Positions 1 through 8,860 of a stretch of 64,000 bases of DNA are shown in pieces. Location of the stretch: the NCBI RefSeq assembly GCF_024655565.1, contig NZ_JANKOF010000009.1, forward strand, positions 1 through 64,000, given 5' to 3'. The first letter of the stretch is position 1; each line of letters begins with the position of its first letter. The DNA is from Nitratireductor sp. ZSWI3. GTDB taxonomy: Bacteria > Pseudomonadota > Alphaproteobacteria > Rhizobiales > Rhizobiaceae. The notes under the pieces were generated by a model. That model was given only the letters and a program-made list of their open reading frames with translations, ran no database searches and was not told the DNA's origin. A program made the translations under genes and the position numbers.

Positions 1-19
1 TCTTTTTGGGCGGCTCCAC

Positions 20-1579
20 TCAGAACAGTGAGCCCTGGCCGCCGGGGGCGCCGTGCGGCTTGCGCGGGTCGCCGCTCTTGCGGCCGTCTCCCGCAGCGAC
101 GGCGCGCGTCGTGCCGTCGGCGAACTCGATCTGCAGTTCGAGCCCGGGCTGGATGTCCTGCGCCCGCTTCAAGGGCTCGTTGTCGGGCCCACGCACCAGT
201 GCAAAGCCGCGCTCGAGAACGGCGCGATAGGACAGGGTCTCAAGCAGTCGCTCGGCCTGGGTGCGCTTTTGCATGGCTCGTTCGAGCCGGCCCGCAATGA
301 GCGTGTCGGAGCGCCGCTCCATCAGCCGCAGCCGCTCGCGCCCGTGGACGATGCGCTGGTTCAGCGCTGCCGGCGTGATGCGCGCTGCGTCGCGATCGAA
401 CCGGTTGCGCTGCCCGCGCACCATGGCCAGGAACACCGCCGGCAGGCGCTCGCCGCAGGTTTCGCTGTGCCGGCGCGCTTCCTTCAGCCGCCGCTCGAGC
501 ATCGCCGGTGACAGCCGCAGGCTGCCGAAGGTCAGGCGCTTGCGCTCGGTGGTCGCCGACAGGGCCCGCCCGAGACGGCTCGCAGCTTCGTCGAAGCGCC
601 GGCGCGGCAGAGCGAGAAGCTGGTCCGGCGAGGGCAGGGCGCGGGAAAGCGCCCTGAGCGTCTGCCGCTTGCGTTCGCCCTCGCGTGAGATGGCGCCCTT
701 CAGACGGGCCGAAAGGCGGGCGAGCGAGGCTTCCAGATCGGCCTTCACGGGCACGGCCATCTCGGCGGCGCCGGTCGGCGTCGGGGCGCGCCGGTCGGCG
801 GCGAAATCGATCAGCGTCCAGTCGGTCTCGTGGCCGACCGCCGAGATGACGGGAAGCTGCGAGGCGGCGACGGCCCGCACCACCGCTTCGTCGTTGAAGC
901 CCCACAGGTCTTCCAGGCTGCCGCCGCCGCGCGCGACGATCAGCACGTCCGGCCGGGGCAGCGGCCCGTCCACCGGCAATGCGTTGAAGCCGCGAATGGC
1001 GGCCGACACCTCTTCGCCCGTCGTCTCGCCCTGGACGCGTACCGGCCAGACGAGGACATGGACGGGGAAGCGGTCGGAGATGCGGTGGATGATGTCGCGG
1101 ATGACGGCGCCGGTCGGCGAGGTGACGACGCCGATGACGCGCGGCATGAAGGGCAGGGGCCGCTTGCGCGCGTCGTCGAACAGGCCCTCGGCGGCGAGCT
1201 TCCTCCGCCTTTCCTCGAGCAGGGCCATCAGCGCGCCGGCGCCGGCCGGCTCGATGCTGTCGATGACGATCTGGTATTTCGACGAGCCCGGATAGGTGGT
1301 GAGCTTGCCGGTGGCGATGATCTCCAGCCCTTCCTGCGGCAGGAACTTGAGCTTGGAGAAGACGCCGCGCCAGATCACCGCCTCGATGCGCGCCCGGTCA
1401 TCCTTGAGGGAGAAATAGGCATGGCCGGAGGAATGGGGGCCGCGATAGCCGGACACCTCGCCCCGCACGCGCACATGGCCGAACGCATCCTCCACCATGC
1501 GCTTGAGGGCGCCGGAAATCTCGCTGACGGAGAATTCGGCCACGTTGCTGGGCGAATCGGTTTGCGGCAGGTCAGTCAT
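20..1579 (-). CDS. xseA: Exodeoxyribonuclease VII large subunit
   Basis: Large subunit of exonuclease VII, which with XseB degrades single-stranded DNA to short oligonucleotides in the cytoplasm. The 519-residue product has the usual family length. It starts with an OB-fold nucleic-acid-binding region (about residues 15-110, including GEVSG), followed by the catalytic domain with the family motifs [13 protein letters not shown] (about 215) and [20 protein letters not shown] (about 247), and a long charged helical C-terminus typical of the coiled-coil stalk. The ATG at 1579 was chosen because the OB-fold begins a few residues later; the open frame runs further upstream but that part is unlike the family. 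Only 19 bases of the window lie beyond the stop, so the downstream neighbour is not visible. Confidence 0.97.
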   Translation of the reverse strand: MTDLPQTDSPSNVAEFSVSEISGALKRMVEDAFGHVRVRGEVSGYRGPHSSGHAYFSLKDDRARIEAVIWRGVFSKLKFLPQEGLEIIATGKLTTYPGSSKYQIVIDSIEPAGAGALMALLEERRRKLAAEGLFDDARKRPLPFMPRVIGVVTSPTGAVIRDIIHRISDRFPVHVLVWPVRVQGETTGEEVSAAIRGFNALPVDGPLPRPDVLIVARGGGSLEDLWGFNDEAVVRAVAASQLPVISAVGHETDWTLIDFAADRRAPTPTGAAEMAVPVKADLEASLARLSARLKGAISREGERKRQTLRALSRALPSPDQLLALPRRRFDEAASRLGRALSATTERKRLTFGSLRLSPAMLERRLKEARRHSETCGERLPAVFLAMVRGQRNRFDRDAARITPAALNQRIVHGRERLRLMERRSDTLIAGRLERAMQKRTQAERLLETLSYRAVLERGFALVRGPDNEPLKRAQDIQPGLELQIEFADGTTRAVAAGDGRKSGDPRKPHGAPGGQGSLF

Positions 1580-1644
1580 GGTGGGATTGAGACGGGACGC
1601 ACGCCGCGGGTCAAGTCCGCGCGGGCGTTCCCGGCTTTGTCGGG

Positions 1645-2619
1645 CTACCAGCCGGCCATGATGTGGCCGGGCCTGAGCCGCTTGCCTTTCGGCGTGTGGA
1701 ACCCGGCGGTGAAGTCGAAGCTGCCCGTCTCCTCGATGAACGCCGGCACCGACAAATTGTCGAGGCTTTCGCTGATGTGCCGGGCAAGCGCGTCGATGAT
1801 CTCGAGCTGTCCGGTATGCCCACGCATCAGGCCGATGTGGCAGTCTGGCAGGGCGCTGAAGCCGTCGGCCTCGCCCAGCACCCGCATTCCGGGCCTGAGC
1901 GCGCATTCCGGCAGCACGGAGACGGCAAGGCCCGACAGCACCGTGGTGGTGATGACGGTGGCCGAGAAGCTGGTGAAAAGGACCCGGTATTCGCGGTTCA
2001 CTTCGTCGAGGGCGGCACAGGCGGCCCGCCGCCAGAGGCAACTCGGCCGGCCGAAAGCCATCGGCAGGACGTCGCGCTCGTGTACGGAATGGTTGGCCGA
2101 ACTCACCCACAGCACGGGCTCGCGCCGCACCGCCTCGGAGCCGCCTTTCGAATCGTCATGGGTGACGAGCGCCAGATCGAGATTGCCGCGCCGGATATGC
2201 TCGACCAGGTTGGGGGTAGGCTCGCAGAGCACGGAAAGCTCGACGCGCGGATTGGAGCGCGAGAAACGCGCCATGATCTCCGGCAGGAAACGGTCGGCAT
2301 AGTCGTCCGGCGTGCCGATGCGGATGTGCCCCTCCAGGCTCGCATCGTCGAACGCGGCCAGCGTTTCGCGGTTGAGGCGCAAGAGGCGGCGCGCATAGGC
2401 GAGCAGGCGCTCGCCGTCCTCCGTCAGGCGGTTGCTGCGGCCATCCTTCTGGAACAGCGGCTTGCCGATGCGTTCCTCCAGGCGACGCATCTGCATCGAC
2501 ACCGCCGACTGGGTGCGGTGCACCTCCTCGGCCGCGCGGGTGAAGCTGCCCGTGTCGGCGATGGCGATGAATGTCGAAAGCTGATCGAGGTCGAGCGGAG
2601 CGGCCATGGCGGTATCCAT
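1645..2619 (-). CDS. LysR-family transcriptional regulator
   Basis: DNA-binding regulator of about 324 residues. The N-terminal winged helix-turn-helix (about residues 6-65) contains the LysR pattern [20 protein letters not shown] and [21 protein letters not shown]; the rest is a periplasmic-binding-like effector domain. The effector is unknown. The frame opens with a TTG at 2637, but the ATGs at 2622, 2619 and 2607 are more credible; none has a strong ribosome site, so the exact start is uncertain. It is transcribed divergently from the DUF1127 gene at 2770 with about 150 bp between, which suggests that it controls that gene and itself. This is inference from arrangement. Confidence 0.93.
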   Translation of the reverse strand: MDTAMAAPLDLDQLSTFIAIADTGSFTRAAEEVHRTQSAVSMQMRRLEERIGKPLFQKDGRSNRLTEDGERLLAYARRLLRLNRETLAAFDDASLEGHIRIGTPDDYADRFLPEIMARFSRSNPRVELSVLCEPTPNLVEHIRRGNLDLALVTHDDSKGGSEAVRREPVLWVSSANHSVHERDVLPMAFGRPSCLWRRAACAALDEVNREYRVLFTSFSATVITTTVLSGLAVSVLPECALRPGMRVLGEADGFSALPDCHIGLMRGHTGQLEIIDALARHISESLDNLSVPAFIEETGSFDFTAGFHTPKGKRLRPGHIMAGW

Positions 2620-2769
2620 CATCGGGATTGATGCCAAAGATTAGAAACATTCGTTCGACTAATCAATAAGGCGCGCATACTGTTTCGGTACAAAAGTTTT
2701 CGGGGTGCTTCCGGTCCATCGGATGGCATCCCGGTCCCGTTTTCATCACAGCCAAGAAGGAGAGAGACG

Positions 2770-3063
2770 ATGACCCCCGCCCATTCGGATGCCCTTGCTG
2801 CGACCGCTGTTGTTCAGCCGGCCGGCAACGTGCGCCGTGCCGCGGTGGCCGTCCTGTCCGGGCTGATGCATCTGTGGAAAACGCGGCAGGCGATGCGCCA
2901 GCTCTCGGAGATGAGCGACTGGCAGTTAGCCGACATCGGCTTGACGCGCTGCGACGTCGACATGGTGGCGCTGAGAGCGCCGCGCAACGAGGCTACGCGG
3001 CGGCTGCAGGTGATCGCCAGCGAGCGGGTGCGTGCCATGGTTCCCGACCGCCGCAGTTTCTAG
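2770..3063 (+). CDS. DUF1127 domain protein
   Basis: Small 97-residue protein with a DUF1127 core at about residues 35-72 (RQAMRQLSEMSDWQLADIGL, then TRCDV), an Arg-rich helical module common in alphaproteobacteria. Some short family members act in RNA turnover and phosphate or carbon metabolism; the role of this longer one is unknown. A good ribosome site (AAGGAG) precedes the ATG. The divergent LysR gene is the likely regulator. The TAG stop codon lies in a CTAG that is also the left end of a palindromic repeat (3060-3161), so the repeat may have been inserted at or have created the stop. Confidence 0.85.
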   Translation: MTPAHSDALAATAVVQPAGNVRRAAVAVLSGLMHLWKTRQAMRQLSEMSDWQLADIGLTRCDVDMVALRAPRNEATRRLQVIASERVRAMVPDRRSF

Positions 3064-3161
3064 CGCATCGGCCCGAAAATCGGCATCGATTTTCGGAAAG
3101 CACGATGCGTGGATCAATGACTTGCAGCGTCCTTTGTGAGTCCAAATGGACGCACGGCGCC
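3060..3161. repeat. Palindromic intergenic repeat, family A copy 1
   Basis: About 100 bp starting CTAGCGCATCGGCCCGAAAA. It contains inverted segments around an ATCGATTTTCGG core and ends in a GTCC-rich hairpin near 3140-3160. A second copy lies in the opposite orientation at 37128-37231. The CTAG end coincides with the stop codon of the DUF1127 gene. Copy matching was done by eye. Confidence 0.8.
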
Positions 3162-3253
3162 AACCGAAGCCAGGAGTTTCACGCAGCCCCTTTCATATCC
3201 CATGCAGGCTTGACTCCCGCACCGCCGGTTTCCCCCCGGCCTGCCTGCACATT

Positions 3254-3286
3254 GCCCGGTCCCGTCAACGGACCGGGCTTTTTTTT
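3254..3286 (+). terminator. Rho-independent terminator
   Basis: GCCCGGTC, a nine-base loop, GACCGGGC, then eight T residues. It lies downstream of the DUF1127 gene on the plus strand, separated from it by the family A repeat, and faces the leftward yacG gene. Confidence 0.85.
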
Positions 3287-3308
3287 GAGGCTGCAGATCG
3301 CTGTGCTG

Positions 3309-3506
3309 TCAGGACGGATCACCGTCCTCTTCATCGATCGAGCGGCCCGGTATCGCATAGGCGCCGGACAGCCACCGATTGAGATCGACATCCTTGCAGC
3401 GGGCCGAGCAAAAGGGATAGTGGGCGCGCTGCGAGGGCTTGCCGCATTCCGGACAGGGACGCTTCGGCCGCAGCGGCGTGACCTTTTCCGTCTGCTGATC
3501 GGGCAT
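3309..3506 (-). CDS. yacG: DNA gyrase inhibitor YacG, zinc-binding
   Basis: Short 65-residue zinc protein of the YacG family, which binds GyrB and inhibits gyrase in E. coli. The zinc site is clear: CPECGK at residues 18-23 and [14 protein letters not shown] from residue 33, followed by the family's acidic tail (IDEEDGDPS). The ATG at 3506 gives the usual length. Maf ends two bases upstream, so the two are almost certainly cotranscribed, an order common in Hyphomicrobiales. Confidence 0.93.
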   Translation of the reverse strand: MPDQQTEKVTPLRPKRPCPECGKPSQRAHYPFCSARCKDVDLNRWLSGAYAIPGRSIDEEDGDPS

Positions 3507-3508
3507 GG

Positions 3509-4141
3509 CTAACGCGCTCCGACTCCGGACAGCCAGTTGAAGTGGACCTTGTAGCCCTCTGCCACGAGCAGGTTGACGGTCTCGAACAGGGGCAGGCCGA
3601 CGACATTGGTGTAGGAGCCGACGAGCTTGACGACAAAGGTGCCGGCAAGGCCCTGGATGGCATAGCCGCCGGCCTTGTCGCGCCATTCGCCGGACGCCAG
3701 ATAGCTCTCCAGCTCCTCGCGCGACAGGCGCTTGAAGCGCACGCGCGTCTCGACCAGCCGCTGGCGCACCTTGCCCGACGGCGTGACGAGGCACAGGCCC
3801 GTATAGACACGGTGGGAGCGGCCCGACAGCAACTGCAGGCAGTTGGAGGCTTCGTCGACCATCTCGGCCTTGGGCAGGATGCGCCGGCCGACCGCCACGA
3901 CGGTATCGGCGGCGAGGATGAAGCCACCCTCGGTGCCGCCGTCGCTCTTCAGGCGGTCGAGCGCTTTTTCCGCCTTGCCGCGCGACAGGCGCTTGGCCAG
4001 CGAGCGCGGATGCTCGCCTTTGATCGGCGTTTCGTCGATGTTTGCGGGAACGAGACGGTCCGGTTCGAGGCCGGCCTGCTGCAGGAGTTCGACGCGGCGC
4101 GGCGATCCGGAAGCAAGCACAAGTTTCTGCAATGCGCTCAT
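3509..4141 (-). CDS. maf: Maf-family nucleoside triphosphate pyrophosphatase
   Basis: A 210-residue Maf/HAM1-fold enzyme that hydrolyses non-canonical or selected nucleoside triphosphates to monophosphates, a house-cleaning role. The N-terminal signature [12 protein letters not shown] and the catalytic region [19 protein letters not shown] (about residues 70-90), with the conserved Asp of ADTVV, are intact, as is [10 protein letters not shown] near the C-terminus. It stands between infA and yacG in a tight leftward cluster. Which Maf subtype (dTTP/UTP or CTP/UTP specific) cannot be decided by eye. Confidence 0.95.
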   Translation of the reverse strand: MSALQKLVLASGSPRRVELLQQAGLEPDRLVPANIDETPIKGEHPRSLAKRLSRGKAEKALDRLKSDGGTEGGFILAADTVVAVGRRILPKAEMVDEASNCLQLLSGRSHRVYTGLCLVTPSGKVRQRLVETRVRFKRLSREELESYLASGEWRDKAGGYAIQGLAGTFVVKLVGSYTNVVGLPLFETVNLLVAEGYKVHFNWLSGVGAR

Positions 4142-4169
4142 GACGTTCCCAATGGCCGCTGCGGTCGCT

Positions 4170-4388
4170 CTATTTGAAGCGGTAGGTGATGCGGCCCTTG
4201 GTCAGATCATAGGGCGTCATTTCCACGAGAACCTTGTCGCCGGTCAGGACGCGAATGCGGTTTTTACGCATGCGGCCGGCCGTGTGCGCGATGATCTCGT
4301 GCTCGTTTTCCAGTTTGACGCGAAACATCGCGTTCGGCAGCAGTTCCGTAACCACGCCTGGAAATTCCAGGACTTCTTCCTTGGGCAT
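4170..4388 (-). CDS. infA: Translation initiation factor IF-1
   Basis: A 72-residue single S1/OB-fold protein that binds the ribosomal A site during initiation. It is full length and matches the family from [13 protein letters not shown] to the end, including [20 protein letters not shown] and [16 protein letters not shown]. It is separated from maf by 28 bp and from the upstream phosphatase gene by about 100 bp, a gap large enough for its own promoter. Confidence 0.98.
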
Positions 4389-4491
4389 CCGTTACCTTTG
4401 GTCTTGATAATATTCCCGACCGACGGCCGGAATTGGCGCGGAACCTATCCCATTCATACCGTTTTGTGAACAAGTTTGGGGACGGCTCGCG

Positions 4492-4971
4492 TTATTTTGT
4501 TTCGCCTGCGTTGCCGGCGCCGAAGCGCGCCTGGATCGTGGCGTCGAGCCGCTCGCGCACGTCGCGATAGGCGGCCAGAATCTGCTCGCGCGTGCCGGTG
4601 ACGATGGTCGGGTCGAGCATCGGCCAATATTCGACGTCGGCGGCCAATGTCCGCGTCATCTCGAGGGCGCGGTGATGGGCCTCAGGAGACAGGGTGATGA
4701 TGAGATCAAAACTCGTATCGGCGAGTTCCTCTATGGTTTGCGGCTGCCGGTCGCCGAGGGAAAGCCCCGCCTCGCCGAGGATCGCGTCGACGAAGGGATC
4801 GCGCTCGCCGGCCCGCACGCCCGCCGAGGCGAGGAACACGCCGCGCGGCAGAGCGCGGCGCGCCAGCGCTTCGGCCATCGGCGAGCGGATGGAGTTCATG
4901 CCGCAGAGGAACAGGATCGATCGCGGCAGGCGCCGTTCGTCGCGTTTGGAGAGGGGAGCTGCGGCGTTCAT
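4492..4971 (-). CDS. Low molecular weight protein-tyrosine phosphatase family protein
   Basis: A 159-residue member of the LMW-PTP/arsenate-reductase-like fold. The P-loop C-x5-R is at Cys23 to Arg29 (LFLCGMNSIRSPMAE), and a candidate general-acid Asp lies near residue 120 (MLDPT). The P-loop differs from the classical CxGNxCRS, as is usual for the subgroup linked to infA in Hyphomicrobiales. The substrate is unknown, and arsenate reduction should not be assumed. The gene belongs to the murA to yacG leftward block. A 270-bp repeat element separates it from UPF0262 upstream. Confidence 0.88.
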   Translation of the reverse strand: MNAAAPLSKRDERRLPRSILFLCGMNSIRSPMAEALARRALPRGVFLASAGVRAGERDPFVDAILGEAGLSLGDRQPQTIEELADTSFDLIITLSPEAHHRALEMTRTLAADVEYWPMLDPTIVTGTREQILAAYRDVRERLDATIQARFGAGNAGETK

Positions 4972-5001
4972 GACCGTGTTCCACGGCGGCGGAAGCTCAT
5001 G

Positions 5002-5271
5002 CTAGGGCCAGGACCTATGAATATGGCCACAATGGTCGGCCTGATTTGTGCGGATACGCGGAGCAGGACCGCAGGAAGACTTCACGTCTTTCAAGGTCTT
5101 GCGACAAAGCAGCCCGTGCAAATCAGGCCGATCCGAAGGACGCTCGATAGACCGGCGATCTGCCGCGTCAAAGCCCTTGACCGAGGGAAAGACCCCGCTC
5201 CGCGGGCTTTTCCTTGCATCTCTTGGTCTATCGAACGCCATTGTGGTCATATTCATAGGTCCTGACCCTAG
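5002..5271. repeat. 270-bp MITE-like element with 34-bp terminal inverted repeats
   Basis: The left end (5002-5035) starts CTAGGGCCAGGACCTATGAA; the right end (5238-5271) is its reverse complement with two mismatches in 34. Inside are two further dyads: GCCTGATTTG near 5040 with CAAATCAGGCC near 5120, and CGATAGACC near 5146 with GGTCTATCG near 5225. It would fold into a cruciform with two arms. No open reading frame is credible inside. Both ends are CTAG, and the right-hand one contains the stop codon of the UPF0262 gene. It looks like a non-autonomous mobile element. Confidence 0.85.
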
Positions 5272-5753
5272 CCCCGCCAATGCAGAACGCAGACCAGCGT
5301 GAACAGCCTGCGTGCCGTGTCGAAATCGACCTCGATCTTGCCCTCCAGCCGGTCCATCAGGGTCTGCGAGCCTTCGTTGTGCAGTCCACGCCGCCCCATG
5401 TCGATCGCCTCGATCTGGCTCGGCGTGGCGCTGCGGATCGCATCGTAATAGCTTTCGCAGATCAGGAAATAGTCCTTCACGATGCGCCGGAACGGCGTCA
5501 GCGACAGGATGTGGGTAACGACCGCTTCGCCGCTTTCCCGCGCGATGGCGAAGACGAGCCGCGAATCGACCAGCGACAGCTTCAGCTTGTACGGCCCGCC
5601 CTGATCGTCGCCGACCGGATGGAAGCGGTTTTCCTCGACGAGATCGAAGATCGCCACCGCGCGCTCATGCTCGATGTCGGGCGTCGCACGGCCGACCGAT
5701 TCGTCGAGCTCGACGTCGGTCAAGCGTGACGTATCCGCGCCCGTGCCGACCAT
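5268..5753 (-). CDS. UPF0262 family protein
   Basis: A conserved alphaproteobacterial protein of unknown function, 161 residues. Recognisable stretches are [12 protein letters not shown] near the N-terminus, [13 protein letters not shown], and [20 protein letters not shown]. The ATG at 5753 is one base from the stop of the DUF2948 gene, indicating translational coupling. Its TAG stop lies in the CTAG end of the 270-bp repeat element; the predicted C-terminus (CVLHWRG) still looks natural, so I see no truncation. In relatives I recall hisD standing between this gene and DUF2948; it is missing here. Confidence 0.92.
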   Translation of the reverse strand: MVGTGADTSRLTDVELDESVGRATPDIEHERAVAIFDLVEENRFHPVGDDQGGPYKLKLSLVDSRLVFAIARESGEAVVTHILSLTPFRRIVKDYFLICESYYDAIRSATPSQIEAIDMGRRGLHNEGSQTLMDRLEGKIEVDFDTARRLFTLVCVLHWRG

Positions 5754-5754
5754 G

Positions 5755-6198
5755 TCAGATATCGTGACTTGGCCGGGCCGGCGTTTCCCACGCCGCACCG
5801 AGATCGGTCAGCCTGGCTTCGATGCATTCGACCTCGAGACGAATGGCTGCATCGCCGGAGAAGATCAGCTCGATGGTGCCCGACGGTGCTTCGCCGGGGA
5901 CGAAATGGATCGCCAGCAGCGACAGCACGTCGCCGGGCCGCGACCGATCGATGCCGCTGGCCTTGGTCGACAGGACGCGATCGAAGTGCACGATGCTGCG
6001 TCGGCGCTCGTGGGGCAGTGGACGCAGGAAGCGGCGCCTGGTCTCCTTCTCCCAAACGAAGCGGTTCATGGCTGCGGCGAAACGCTTCTCCGGGCGCTCG
6101 AACGCCAGGTCGCCGACCTTGACGACCGCGTCCTGCACATGTGCGGAGATGATGCCGAGATCCACCTCATCGAGTGCCACGAGTTTCAGAAAATCCAT
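5755..6198 (-). CDS. DUF2948 family protein
   Basis: A 147-residue protein of the DUF2948 family, found next to murA in Hyphomicrobiales. It begins [20 protein letters not shown] and contains the family's [20 protein letters not shown] and [17 protein letters not shown]. Function unknown; soluble and probably cytoplasmic since there is no signal or membrane segment. It lies 21 bp downstream of murA, is followed immediately by UPF0262, and is probably in one transcript with both. Confidence 0.92.
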   Translation of the reverse strand: MDFLKLVALDEVDLGIISAHVQDAVVKVGDLAFERPEKRFAAAMNRFVWEKETRRRFLRPLPHERRRSIVHFDRVLSTKASGIDRSRPGDVLSLLAIHFVPGEAPSGTIELIFSGDAAIRLEVECIEARLTDLGAAWETPARPSHDI

Positions 6199-6219
6199 CG
6201 CCAGTCGCGCCGTTCCGGT

Positions 6220-7509
6220 TCAGCCTGAGATACGCTCGATGTTCGCGCCGCAGCCGGAGAGTTTTTCCTCCAGCCGCTCGAAGCCGCGGTCGAGATGGTA
6301 GACGCGGTTGACTTCGGTCGAACCTTCCGCGGCAAGCCCGGCGATGACCAGCGAGACGGATGCGCGCAGGTCTGTCGCCATCACCGGAGCGCCGCGCAGC
6401 ACCGAGACGCCGTCGACGACGGCGGTCTGGCCCGAGAGCGAGATCCTGGCGCCCAGCCGCGCCAGCTCCTGCACATGCATGAAGCGGTTCTCGAAAATCG
6501 TCTCGGTGATGTGGGAGCGCCCCTTGGCCATGGTCATCAGCCCCATGAACTGGGCCTGCAGATCCGTCGGGAAACCGGGGAAGGGCTCCGTGGTCACGTC
6601 CACCGGCTCGATTCCGCTGCCGTTGCGGCGCACGCGGATGCCGGTGTTGGCGCGGGTGATCTCCGCGCCGGTCCGCTCGAGGATGTCGAGGGCGGAGTCC
6701 AGAAGGTCGGCCTGCGCCCCCTCCAGCATCACGTCGCCGCCGGTCATCGCAACGGCCATCGCATAGGTGCCGGTCTCGATGCGGTCGGGAATGACGCGGT
6801 GGCGCGCGCCCGAAAGGCTGGTGACGCCGTCGATGGTGATGGTCGCGGTGCCGGCACCGGAAATCTTCGCGCCCATGGCGTTGAGGCAGTCGGCGAGGTT
6901 GACGATCTCCGGTTCGCGGGCGGCATTCTCCAAGACGGTCTGCCCCTTGGCGAGCGCGGCGGCCATCATCAGGACATGCGTCGCACCGACGGAGACCTTC
7001 GGGAAGGTGTAGCGGTTGCCGATCAGGCCTTTCTTCGCCTCGGCGATCACATAGCCCTGCTCGATGTCGATCTCGGCGCCGAGCGCCCGCAGACCGTCGA
7101 TGAAGAGGTCCACCGGCCGCGTGCCGATGGCGCAGCCGCCGGGCAGCGAGACGCGGGCCCGGCCCATGCGGGCGAGCAGCGGCCCGATGACCCAGAAGCT
7201 GGCGCGCATCTTCGACACCAGTTCATAGGGCGCCGTCGTGTCGACGATGCTGCGCGCCGTGAAGTGGATGGTGCGGGAGTATCCCTTTTCCTGGCTTTCG
7301 CGACGGCCGTTGACGGAATAGTCGACGCCGTGGTTGCCGAGGATGCGGATGAGGCTCTCCACATCGGCCAGATGCGGGACGTTGTCGAGCGTCAGCGTGT
7401 CGTCGGTCATCAGCGACGCGATCATCAGCGGCAGCGCGGCGTTCTTGGCGCCGGAAATCGGCAGGGTACCGTTCAGCGTGTTACCGCCGGTTATGCGGAT
7501 GCGATCCAT
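6220..7509 (-). CDS. murA: UDP-N-acetylglucosamine 1-carboxyvinyltransferase
   Basis: First committed enzyme of peptidoglycan synthesis: it transfers enolpyruvate from phosphoenolpyruvate to UDP-GlcNAc in the cytoplasm. At 429 residues it is full length. Visible family features are the start [20 protein letters not shown] with KNAALPLM, the active-site loop [20 protein letters not shown] carrying the PEP-binding Cys (fosfomycin target, so the protein should be sensitive in principle), and [18 protein letters not shown]. It heads the leftward block ending at yacG. Confidence 0.98.
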   Translation of the reverse strand: MDRIRITGGNTLNGTLPISGAKNAALPLMIASLMTDDTLTLDNVPHLADVESLIRILGNHGVDYSVNGRRESQEKGYSRTIHFTARSIVDTTAPYELVSKMRASFWVIGPLLARMGRARVSLPGGCAIGTRPVDLFIDGLRALGAEIDIEQGYVIAEAKKGLIGNRYTFPKVSVGATHVLMMAAALAKGQTVLENAAREPEIVNLADCLNAMGAKISGAGTATITIDGVTSLSGARHRVIPDRIETGTYAMAVAMTGGDVMLEGAQADLLDSALDILERTGAEITRANTGIRVRRNGSGIEPVDVTTEPFPGFPTDLQAQFMGLMTMAKGRSHITETIFENRFMHVQELARLGARISLSGQTAVVDGVSVLRGAPVMATDLRASVSLVIAGLAAEGSTEVNRVYHLDRGFERLEEKLSGCGANIERISG

Positions 7510-7728
7510 CTGTTCTCACTTTCCGGGCGGGTTCCGGCCCTGGCCGCGTTCGCGAAGCGCCCCTGCCGGCCAGAATGCACCGATCGCCTTGCGGGATCGT
7601 AAACCGATCGCGGCGAGAGCATGGCACAGCGCCGTCGGAACCCTCTCCTGCCGAACAAGGCATGTCTCTTTGAAACGGTCCTAGAACATGGTTGCTTCGG
7701 GTGCAAGGAATGCTTGCGTGCCAAGGGT

Positions 7729-7920
7729 TCATTCCTCGTCGCGCCGGATGTCGCGCCCCAGCCCTTCGGGACGGTCGTCGGCGCTGCCCTGCCGGCGCGA
7801 ACGGGCCTGGGCCTTGCGGCGGGCGAGATTGGCGCGCAGTTCGGCCGCCAGCCGGCTGCTGCGGTCGCCGTCGCCCTTCCCGGAGCCCTGGCTGCCCTTT
7901 TTGTCAGCTGGTTCCTTCAC
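7729..7920 (-). CDS. Small basic hypothetical protein
   Basis: A 63-residue, very hydrophilic protein beginning at GTG 7920 with a good ribosome site (AGGGG eight bases upstream). The central RLAAELRANLARRKAQARSR resembles short conserved hypothetical proteins that I recall from rhizobial genomes, which makes a real gene likely. There is no membrane segment; the composition suggests a nucleic-acid-associated or disordered protein, but no function can be assigned. The open frame extends further upstream without similarity to anything I recognise. The 219 bp between it and murA hold no gene that I can see. Confidence 0.6.
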   Translation of the reverse strand: MKEPADKKGSQGSGKGDGDRSSRLAAELRANLARRKAQARSRRQGSADDRPEGLGRDIRRDEE

Positions 7921-8177
7921 GTGATCACCCCTGCATGTTGCCGGACGCATCGTAGTGCGTGCCGGCGCGACTGCAACCTCACCGGGGCCACACCGACCCC
8001 AATCTGCACAGCGTTGCGCGGACCGCCGAAAATCATCACGATGCGCTTGCGCTGCGCATAGCATTGTGGCAGAAGACCGCCGCGTCACGGCTTGCTCTTG
8101 TGGAGGGGCTGTGTGGCAATTTGAAGGGCAGGCCGTCCTCCTCCCGATGGAGGCGCAAAGCTACCTGCCCCGTGGAT

Positions 8178-8252
<75 letters not shown>

Positions 8253-8493
8253 TTCTCTCTCTTCCAGCGTTCCGACGGGCAGTCGTTGGCCACTGTATGC
8301 AGCATCCTTACTTGCCCATAAGGCGCGCCAAAATCAGTTTATGATTCGTAGAGTTACAGATTCTCGCGCGTTCTCTGCGTGCTGCCAAAGCGTATCTGAA
8401 TCCGTAAATTGCGCTGTTTGCTGAGGTGAAGCGGGCCGGAGGGATGCCGTTCAGAGACTCTTTCGGACCAAAGGACAAACTGGAAGGTCGTCG

Positions 8494-8718
8494 TTGCTCG
8501 ATCCGTTTCCGGGGGTCTCACGGCTGGGAGATGTTGAGAGGCTTTCGGCATGGCTGGCAGAGGAGGAGTCGATCGGCACGTTCGAATTGTGCTGTCTGCT
8601 CGCCCAGATCGAACGGTCGTGCAAGCTTCTGGAGGAAGGCCGGGCACAGATTCCGATCCGCCTGCTCTACGCGCGGCGGGTGGTGAAGCTCGCCCTGAAG
8701 CGGCGATTGGAGCTTTGA
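8494..8718 (+). CDS. Hypothetical protein, TTG start
   Basis: A 74-residue helical protein (MLDPFPGVSRLGDVERLSAW onwards) starting at TTG 8494 with a well-placed GGAAGG six bases upstream. I do not recognise a family. It is amphipathic, contains two Cys in a row (ELCCLLAQIE), ends in a basic stretch (LALKRRLEL) and has no signal peptide. It lies between tRNA-Thr and the cyclase-domain membrane protein. The spacing and the ribosome site favour a real gene, but the non-ATG start and short length leave doubt. Confidence 0.5.
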   Translation: MLDPFPGVSRLGDVERLSAWLAEEESIGTFELCCLLAQIERSCKLLEEGRAQIPIRLLYARRVVKLALKRRLEL

Positions 8719-8860
8719 CCGGCCGCCGGCTGTGAGCGGCCAGGGATCGAAGCGCCTCTGTGACGGCCTCCGCGGCGGGCAGTGCTTGCGAAGTAGCGTT
8801 TTTCGCGTGATGCCACGCTCGTTGGAGCGGGCTTTCAATCCATTCTCACAAAGCGAAAGA

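Noticed and set aside
4492-4971. Calling the LMW phosphatase an arsenate reductase (arsC)
   Set aside because: Only the fold and P-loop are supported; no ars genes are nearby and the context is murA/infA housekeeping.
6295-7602. Plus-strand frame of 435 codons opposite murA
   Set aside because: Antisense shadow of murA, with low-complexity composition and no recognisable motif.
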